In this document: positions 58,420-64,000 of the stretch, in pieces
Numbering within the stretch: the first letter of the stretch is position 1
How the letters are laid out: every line of letters begins with the position of its first letter
DNA from: UBA11524 sp051883695
GTDB lineage: Bacteria; Bacillota; Clostridia; Christensenellales; Aristaeellaceae
Assembly (NCBI GenBank): GCA_051883695.1
Contig: JBJEUF010000008.1
Span: 1 to 64,000 of the forward strand
DNA: 64,000 nt
Direction of reading: 5' to 3'
Made by a program: the position numbers and the translations under genes
Notes under the pieces: generated by a model
The model's input: the letters and a program-made list of their open reading frames with translations, nothing else
The model's database searches: none
Told to the model about the DNA's origin: nothing

Positions 58420-60600
58420 TCACTTCACCCGCAGCGCCCGCATGGCGTTGAGGATGGCCAGCATCGCCACGCCCACATCCGCAAACACGGCCAGCCACAT
58501 GTTCGCAATGCCGAACACGCCCAGCAGCATCACCAGCGCCTTGACCGCCAGCGCAAAGACGATATTCATCCGCGCGATCCCCATCGTCCGCCGGGCAATG
58601 CGCCGCGCCAGCGCCAGCTTGCCGATGCTGTCGTCCATGAGCACCACGTCCGCCGCCTCAATCGCCGCGTCGGAGCCAATGCCGCCCATGGCGATGCCGA
58701 TATCCGCCCTGCGCAGCACCGGCGCGTCATTGATGCCGTCGCCCACAAAGGCCACGCAATGCTTCTCCCCCAGCAGCGCTTCCAGCTCATTGACCTTGTC
58801 CCCCGGCAGCAAGCCCGCGCGATATGCCGTCAGCCCGACCCTTTGGGCCACATCCGCCGCCACGGCTTCATGGTCGCCCGTGAGCATCACCAGCCGCGCC
58901 ACACCGGCAGCCTTCAAATCAGCCACCGCCTGCGACGCATCCTGCTTGATGACGTCGCTGATGACCACATACCCACGGTATTTGCCGTCCGCCGCCACAT
59001 GCACCACCGTGCCGGACACGTCTGCCTGAGAGGCGGTCATGCCGTGGGACTGCATCAGCCGCACGTTGCCGCACAGCACCGGGCGACCATCCACCATGGC
59101 CTTCACGCCATGGCCCGCGATTTCCTCCGCCTCGCTCACCCGCTCCGGCTGTACGTCCCTTCCCCACGCTTCCCGCAGGGAGCGGCTGATCGGATGATCG
59201 CTGAAGCACTCCGCGTGCGCCGCCAGCTCCAGCAGCTCATCCTTCGTCACACCCACGGCTTCCACATCCGTCACCGTGAATACACCCCGGGTCAGCGTAC
59301 CGGTCTTATCAAAAACGACCGTGTCCATAGCCGCAAGGGTTTCGATATGGTTCGCGCCCTTGACGAGGATGCCGCGCCGGGACGCGCCGCCGATGCCCGA
59401 GAAGAACGTCAGCGGAACGGAGATCACCAGCGCGCAGGGGCAGGAGATCACCAGGAAGGTCAGCGCCTGATAGACCCAGTGCGACCACCGGCCGTCAAAC
59501 AGGCTGGGGACGACCGCCAGCAGGAGCGCTGCCAGACACACCAGAGGCGTATAGACCTTGGAGAAGCGGGTGATGAACCGCTCGGTCGGGGCCTTCGCGT
59601 CGCCGGATTCCTCCACAAGGCGCAGAATCTTCGCCACGGTGGATTCCCCGTAAGCCGCCGTCACGCGCACCGTCAGCACGCCGCTCTCATTGACGCAGCC
59701 GCTGAGGACGCTGTCCCCCCGCTTCACGTCCCGGGGCAGGGATTCGCCCGTCAGCGCGGCGGTGTTGAGCGCGGATTCGCCCTCCACCACAACGCCGTCC
59801 AGCGGCAGCTTCTCGCCGGGCTTGACGAGGATCAGATCGCCCACCGCAACGCTCTCAGGGCTGACCTCCACCGCCTGCCCGTCACGCAGGAGATTCGCGT
59901 GGTCCGGGCGGATGTCCATCAGCGCCGTGATGGATGCGCGGCTGTGATCCACCGCCTTATCCTGAAAATACTCGCCGATCTGGTACAGCGCCATAACCGC
60001 GGCGCCCTCGGCGAATTCCCCCACCGCCATCGCGCCGATGGAAGCCACCGCCATCAGGAAGTTCTCGTCAAATACCTGACCGCGCAGGATGTTGCGCACC
60101 GCGCGATACAGCACATCATACGACACGGACAGATAAGCCGCAAGGAAGCACGCTACGCTCAGGACAGGCAGACGCTCCGTCAGGTAGCCCGCAAGCAGCA
60201 GCACAGCCGCAGCACCCACACGGAGCAGCAGCGTGCTGCCCTTGGCGGCGCCATGGGAATGCTCATGGTCATGCTCATGGTCATGCTCATGCCCGTGCTC
60301 ATGATGATGCTCATACCCGCAGGAACAGCCCTCCTCATGACAGGAGCCATGCCCTTTGGCGCCGTGGTCATGCTTCTTCTCCGCGTCCGCATGGATGACG
60401 GCATCCGGCTCAATCTCAGCAGCTTTGGCCAGTACGGCAGCAGTCACGTCCGCAAAGTCCTTTTCCGCAGCCACCAGGGTGATGCGCTTGTGCACATAGT
60501 TTACCGTTACCCGCTCCACGCCCGGCAGCTTCTGCAGCGCAGCCTCCAGCTTTGCCGCGCAGTTGGGGCAGTCGATCTCGATGGGCCATGTCCGTTTCAT
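58420..60600 (-). CDS. Zn/Cd-type P1B heavy-metal-exporting ATPase
   Basis: A 726-residue P-type ATPase. N-terminal HMA domain with IDCPNCAAKLE (CxxC); a linker (about 80-120) very rich in His, Asp and Glu with several cysteines; then the membrane and catalytic core: LTGES (actuator), SCPCALVISVPL (CPC metal site, P1B-2 type), DKTGTLTRG (phosphorylated Asp), SDHPISR (HP locus) and VGDGINDAPVLRRADIGIAMG. Zn2+, Cd2+ or Pb2+ export is expected. GGAG precedes the ATG at 60600. It is preceded by a consensus promoter with an ArsR/SmtB-like palindrome, but no such regulator is in the window. Confidence 0.95.
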   Translation of the reverse strand: MKRTWPIEIDCPNCAAKLEAALQKLPGVERVTVNYVHKRITLVAAEKDFADVTAAVLAKAAEIEPDAVIHADAEKKHDHGAKGHGSCHEEGCSCGYEHHHEHGHEHDHEHDHEHSHGAAKGSTLLLRVGAAAVLLLAGYLTERLPVLSVACFLAAYLSVSYDVLYRAVRNILRGQVFDENFLMAVASIGAMAVGEFAEGAAVMALYQIGEYFQDKAVDHSRASITALMDIRPDHANLLRDGQAVEVSPESVAVGDLILVKPGEKLPLDGVVVEGESALNTAALTGESLPRDVKRGDSVLSGCVNESGVLTVRVTAAYGESTVAKILRLVEESGDAKAPTERFITRFSKVYTPLVCLAALLLAVVPSLFDGRWSHWVYQALTFLVISCPCALVISVPLTFFSGIGGASRRGILVKGANHIETLAAMDTVVFDKTGTLTRGVFTVTDVEAVGVTKDELLELAAHAECFSDHPISRSLREAWGRDVQPERVSEAEEIAGHGVKAMVDGRPVLCGNVRLMQSHGMTASQADVSGTVVHVAADGKYRGYVVISDVIKQDASQAVADLKAAGVARLVMLTGDHEAVAADVAQRVGLTAYRAGLLPGDKVNELEALLGEKHCVAFVGDGINDAPVLRRADIGIAMGGIGSDAAIEAADVVLMDDSIGKLALARRIARRTMGIARMNIVFALAVKALVMLLGVFGIANMWLAVFADVGVAMLAILNAMRALRVK

Positions 60601-60627
60601 GGGCGCTCCGACCTTTCGCGTGAGAAT

Positions 60628-60687
60628 CAAATGTCATATGAGCATTTGTTCATTTGTGATTATATCCCTGTCAGCTCGCCTTGTCAA
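60628..60687 (-). promoter_or_regulatory. P1B ATPase promoter with ArsR/SmtB-like operator
   Basis: Leftward TTGACA (60682-60687), 17 bp, TATAAT (60659-60664), a full consensus. Over the start lies ATGAACAAATGCTCAT (60638-60653), with outer halves ATGA/TCAT, flanked by CAAATG/CATTTG repeats (60628-60633 and 60643-60648). From memory this resembles the ATGAACA-type sites of ArsR/SmtB metal sensors. Confidence 0.75.
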
Positions 60688-60714
60688 GAGGGATTTTCGG
60701 TTTTCAACGCAAAA

Positions 60715-60759
60715 GCGCTCCCGTCAGGAGCATTGCGCAATCTGACAGGAGCGTTTTTT
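60715..60759. terminator. Bidirectional terminator after the ABC exporter genes
   Basis: CGCTCCCGTCAG (60716-60727) pairs with CTGACAGGAGCG (60742-60753), one mismatch, with T6 rightward and AAAAG (CTTTT leftward). It serves the leftward ABC genes. Confidence 0.88.
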
Positions 60760-60763
60760 CATA

Positions 60764-62587
60764 TCAGCCAGCCGCGAAGGCGTTCGAGGTGGCCTCGTCC
60801 TCATACTGGCGGGTATACAGGCTGTAGTAGTGGCCGCGGGCCTTGAGCAGCTCGTCATGCTTGCCCTGCTCGATGATCTTGCCATCCCGCACGACCAGAA
60901 TCAGGTCTGCGTTCCGGATGGTGGACAGGCGGTGCGCGATCACCAGCGACGTACGTCCCTTGGTGATGGTTTCGATGGCGGTCTGGATCTTCTGCTCGGT
61001 GATGGTGTCCACAGAGGCCGTCGCTTCATCCAGCACGAGGATGCGCGGATCGGCAAGAATCGCCCGGGCAAAGGAAATCAGCTGCTTTTCGCCGGTGGAG
61101 AGCATGTCGCCGCCCTCGCCGACGTCGCTGTCCAGCCCCTTTTCCATGCGATCGACAACCTCCGTTGCGGAGACAAGCTCCAGCGCCCTGCGAATCTGCT
61201 CCTCCGTGGCGTTGGGATTGCCATAAAGCAGGTTCTCGCGAACCGTGCCGGAGAACAGGTGAGGCGTCTGCAGCACATAGCCGATGGCGGAATGGAGCCA
61301 GAGCTGCGAGCGTTCCCGGGCATCGCGGCCATCAATGAGCACCTGCCCCTTTGTCGGCTCAAAGAAGCGGCAGACAAGGTTCACCAGCGTGGACTTACCC
61401 GCGCCCGTTTCGCCGACGATGGCGATATTCGAGCCAAAGGGAATCTTCAGGCTGAAGTTCTCCAGCACATACTCATCGCCGTCCGGGTACTTGAAGTCCA
61501 CATTCCGGAACTCGATATCGCCCTTGATCGGCTCCCAGTTTTCCCGCTTGGGCGCGAAGGCATCGCCATACTTTTCGATCACCTCCGGCGTGTCCACCAC
61601 ATCGGACTTCGTTTCCATCAGGCGGGAAAAGCGCTCGATGTTGACCTGTGTGGTGATCAGGTCGGAAATCGCGTCGATCAGCCAGCGGACGGGCTCCATC
61701 ATGCCCTGCGCATAGGACATGAACATGGAGAAGGTGCCCACCTCGTTCTCGGCAATGTAGCCGCCCTGCCACAGGACGATCGCCAGCGCGGCGGAGGAAG
61801 CCACGTTCAGCGTCGCGGAGAACATGCCGCGCAGATGCGCCACACGCACGGATTTCTTGCGCATCGCTCCGGTGTCCGCCACAAAGTCCTTCGCCATCTT
61901 GTCCTCGATGACCAGGGACTTGATGGTCTTAGCGCCGGTGATGCCCTCGTTAAAGTCGCTGGTGATCCTGGAGTTCATTTCGCGCACCTCGCGGTTGACG
62001 CGGATCAGCTTCGTCTGGAACACGGAAAACAGCACGATGATGAGCGGCAGGATCGCCATGACCATCAGCGCCAGCTTCGGATTGACCATCAGCATCACGA
62101 CCACCGCGCCCACCAGATAGGACAGGTGCCAGACGCTGTCCATCAGCGTCCAGGACACCAGAGAGCCAATACGGCTGGTATCGGAGATGACCCGGGCGTG
62201 GATGTAGCCGACGCTGTTTCGGTTGAAGTAGGAGAAGGACAGCGTCTGCAGATGGCTGAAGGCCGCATTGCGCAGATCGCGGTTGACGCTGACCTCCGTA
62301 CGCATCGCATAGGTGCAGGAGATGTAGTTGGTCAGCCCCATGATCAGCACCAGGGCGACGTAGGCGCAAATGAAAACCGGCAATGTATCCAGGGTCTTTT
62401 CCTTGATAAAGTGATTCAGCGTATACCGCTGGAACTGAGGCGACAGGAGATCAATGCCGGTGGACAGCAGTCCGCAAAGGACCATTGTCAGCACCCCTCG
62501 CCCATAGGGCTTCATATACGGCAGCACCTTGCCGATGCCAAAGAACGGCAGCGATCGTCTCTCGCTCTCCTGCTTGACCTGACTCAT
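60764..62587 (-). CDS. ABC exporter half-transporter (catalytic partner)
   Basis: A 607-residue fused permease-ATPase with six membrane helices (about 25-330) and an NBD. Walker A GETGAGKST, Q-loop GYVLQTPHLFSG, signature LSTGEKQLISFARA (non-canonical, LSGGQ expected), Walker B ILVLDEATASVDT with the catalytic Glu, and H-loop VIAHRLSTI. Paired with the next gene by a 4-nt overlap, it forms a heterodimeric multidrug-type exporter: its Glu is intact but its signature is degenerate. It probably exports drugs, lipids or peptides. Confidence 0.93.
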   Translation of the reverse strand: MSQVKQESERRSLPFFGIGKVLPYMKPYGRGVLTMVLCGLLSTGIDLLSPQFQRYTLNHFIKEKTLDTLPVFICAYVALVLIMGLTNYISCTYAMRTEVSVNRDLRNAAFSHLQTLSFSYFNRNSVGYIHARVISDTSRIGSLVSWTLMDSVWHLSYLVGAVVVMLMVNPKLALMVMAILPLIIVLFSVFQTKLIRVNREVREMNSRITSDFNEGITGAKTIKSLVIEDKMAKDFVADTGAMRKKSVRVAHLRGMFSATLNVASSAALAIVLWQGGYIAENEVGTFSMFMSYAQGMMEPVRWLIDAISDLITTQVNIERFSRLMETKSDVVDTPEVIEKYGDAFAPKRENWEPIKGDIEFRNVDFKYPDGDEYVLENFSLKIPFGSNIAIVGETGAGKSTLVNLVCRFFEPTKGQVLIDGRDARERSQLWLHSAIGYVLQTPHLFSGTVRENLLYGNPNATEEQIRRALELVSATEVVDRMEKGLDSDVGEGGDMLSTGEKQLISFARAILADPRILVLDEATASVDTITEQKIQTAIETITKGRTSLVIAHRLSTIRNADLILVVRDGKIIEQGKHDELLKARGHYYSLYTRQYEDEATSNAFAAG

Positions 62588-64000
62588 GATTCCACCTCCC
62601 CTGCGGAAAGAGTCTGTATTTCATAGATGCGCTGGTAGAGCCCGCCGGCCTTCTGCAGCTCCTCGGGCGTGCCCTGCTCCACAATTCTGCCGCGATCCAG
62701 CACGATGATCTGATCCGCCTTGGACAGGGTTGATATGCGGTGCGAGATCAGGATGATGCTCGCGCTGCCGAAGCGCTTCTCCAGCGATTTGCGGATCTTC
62801 GCGTCCGTTTCCGCATCGACGGCGGACAGGGAATCGTCGAAGATCATGATGGGCGTATGCTGCGTCAGCATCCGTGCGATGGCCGCACGCTGCTTCTGAC
62901 CGCCGGAAAGCGTCACGCCGCGCTCGCCCACAAAGGTTTCATAGCCCTTGCTGAAGCCCTCGATGGTTTCATCCAGGCAGGCCGCCTTCGCCGCCTCGCG
63001 GATGTCCGTCAGAGTCAGCGTATCATCGGTGATGGACAGGTTCTCCCTGAGCGTGCGGGAGAACAGGAAGGGCTCCTGCAGGACGATGCCGATGTTCCGG
63101 CGCAGGTGCTCGCGCTTGATGTCCGCGATGTCCACGCCGCCGATGGTGATGCGTCCGCCGTCCTCGCCGCTGTCGGTTTTCTCCGGCAGATCGTACATGC
63201 GGTCCAGCAGGAGCATCAGCGTGGATTTGCCGCTGCCCGTGCCGCCCAGGATGCCCAGCGTCGTACCCGCCTTCATGGTAAAGCTGATGTCGTGCAGCAT
63301 CTGCGGGCAGCCCTCATAGCCGAAGCTGACATGCTCGAAGCAGATATCGCCGTTCATGTCCGGCTCGACGGCGTTCTCGCGGTCCTTCTCCTCCTCGGAG
63401 TTGATGATATAGCCGATACGGTCGATCGCCACGCCCGCCTTGGACATCTCGCTGATCATGCGCCCCAGCTGGCGGATCGGCCAGACCAGCATCGAATTAT
63501 AGGCGATGAACGCAATAAACTCGCCCTCATTCATGCTGCCATCGATGCATAACACTGCGCCAAAGACAACGATCAGCATAATCTGAATACCGCTGAGAAC
63601 GTCGGAGGTGCTCCAGAATCGGCTCATCACCTTCGCCAGCCGCACCCAGAGCGCGGTATAGCGCGCGTTGTGCTGCTCGAAGCGGTCGCGCTCATACTTC
63701 TCCCGGCCAAAGGCGCGCACCACGCGCACCCCCGTCAGGTTTTCCTGCGCCATCGCTGACAGACGGCCCTCCGCCTCGTCGCATTCCTTGAAGCCCGCAC
63801 CGATCCTGTTGTGGAACCACAGCGAGTACAGCACGATGAACGGAATCGGGAGGAAGGCGATCAGCGTCAGCAGCGGGTTCATCCCGAGCATGAAGACCAT
63901 GGACATGACGACAAGAATCGCGATGCGCAGCAGGCCCGTCAGCTGACCGGCAACGAAATTGCGCGTCGTTTCAATATCGGACGTGCAGCGCTGAATGATG
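62584..64000 (-). CDS. ABC exporter half-transporter (degenerate-site partner), partial
   Basis: The C-terminal 472 residues are in the window; the 5' end lies beyond the right edge, since the frame remains open with exporter-like sequence (RCTSDIETTRNFVAGQLTGL) to position 64000. Walker A GGTGSGKST, signature LSGGQKQRAAIARM (canonical), Walker B PIMIFDDSLSAVDAETD with Asp in place of the catalytic Glu, H-loop LISHRIST. With its partner it gives one active and one degenerate ATP site, as in TM287/288, LmrCD and BmrCD. Confidence 0.93.
   Translation of the reverse strand, partial: IIQRCTSDIETTRNFVAGQLTGLLRIAILVVMSMVFMLGMNPLLTLIAFLPIPFIVLYSLWFHNRIGAGFKECDEAEGRLSAMAQENLTGVRVVRAFGREKYERDRFEQHNARYTALWVRLAKVMSRFWSTSDVLSGIQIMLIVVFGAVLCIDGSMNEGEFIAFIAYNSMLVWPIRQLGRMISEMSKAGVAIDRIGYIINSEEEKDRENAVEPDMNGDICFEHVSFGYEGCPQMLHDISFTMKAGTTLGILGGTGSGKSTLMLLLDRMYDLPEKTDSGEDGGRITIGGVDIADIKREHLRRNIGIVLQEPFLFSRTLRENLSITDDTLTLTDIREAAKAACLDETIEGFSKGYETFVGERGVTLSGGQKQRAAIARMLTQHTPIMIFDDSLSAVDAETDAKIRKSLEKRFGSASIILISHRISTLSKADQIIVLDRGRIVEQGTPEELQKAGGLYQRIYEIQTLSAGEVES

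Overview
This 64 kb window is a GC-rich, gene-dense chromosomal stretch from a Firmicute, most likely a Clostridia-class anaerobe; a GC-rich lineage such as the Christensenellales would fit, but I cannot place it more precisely. The evidence is the gene set and its order: a CggR-type glycolytic repressor next to pgk-tpiA, the sporulation-linked genes bofA and ylmC/ymxH, an asp23-amaP-nusB-(TsaD paralogue)-folD-xseA-xseB-ispA cluster, recJ-rel-dtd-MBL-hemZ, DUF1385-prmC-prfA-sua5, an S-box riboswitch on metK, strong AGGAGG-type ribosome binding sites and TTGACA/TATAAT-type promoters. About 60 protein genes are supported. I saw no rRNA or tRNA genes and no CRISPR array.

Layout. 1-3.3 kb: cggR-pgk-tpiA, leftward, with a CggR-like operator. 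3.4-15.7 kb: bofA, then a long leftward run from asp23 down to thiI (envelope stress, NusB, folate, exonuclease VII, prenyl synthase, PAP2, cysteine desulfurase, ThiI), interrupted between xseB and ispA by an IS110-family element with a probable bridge RNA. 15.9-29.1 kb: mutS2, a U32 peptidase and zapA; a cyclophilin; then hemZ, a metallo-hydrolase, dtd, rel and recJ. 29.3-32.1 kb: a FliB-like protein and a secreted pair (MORN/zinc-domain protein and ComEC-like metallo-hydrolase). 32.2-41.4 kb, rightward: SAM riboswitch-metK, a GntR regulator, a PHP phosphatase, pepF, DUF1385, prmC, prfA, sua5. 41.6-48.4 kb: a PH-domain protein, secG, kduI-kduD, a secreted SH3-type protein, a CDF transporter, the CCA-adding enzyme. 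48.6-52.1 kb: a detached end of the alpha operon (rpsM-rpsK-rpsD-rpoA-rplQ) behind a roughly 340-nt structured leader. 52.1-64 kb: a transglutaminase-like protein, ylmC, DUF523, tyrA, an E2/CAT-like protein without its catalytic residues, an acyltransferase, GNAT, a sugar nucleotidyltransferase, a Zn/Cd-type P1B ATPase, and a heterodimeric ABC exporter running off the right edge.

The least explained structures are: (i) three copies (21093-21257, 41442-41606, 57253-57418) of a 165-166 bp imperfect palindrome, all in the same orientation and each ending exactly on the TAA stop codon of a leftward gene; (ii) the IS110 left end, with a 12-bp closing helix and nested stems over about 188 nt directly downstream of a -10 box, matching what is expected of a bridge RNA; (iii) the long rpsM leader; (iv) a 13-bp motif repeated three times at exactly 28-bp spacing upstream of mutS2. 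Several promoter-operator pairs (cggR, gntR, kduI, the nucleotidyltransferase, the P1B ATPase) can be read directly from the sequence.
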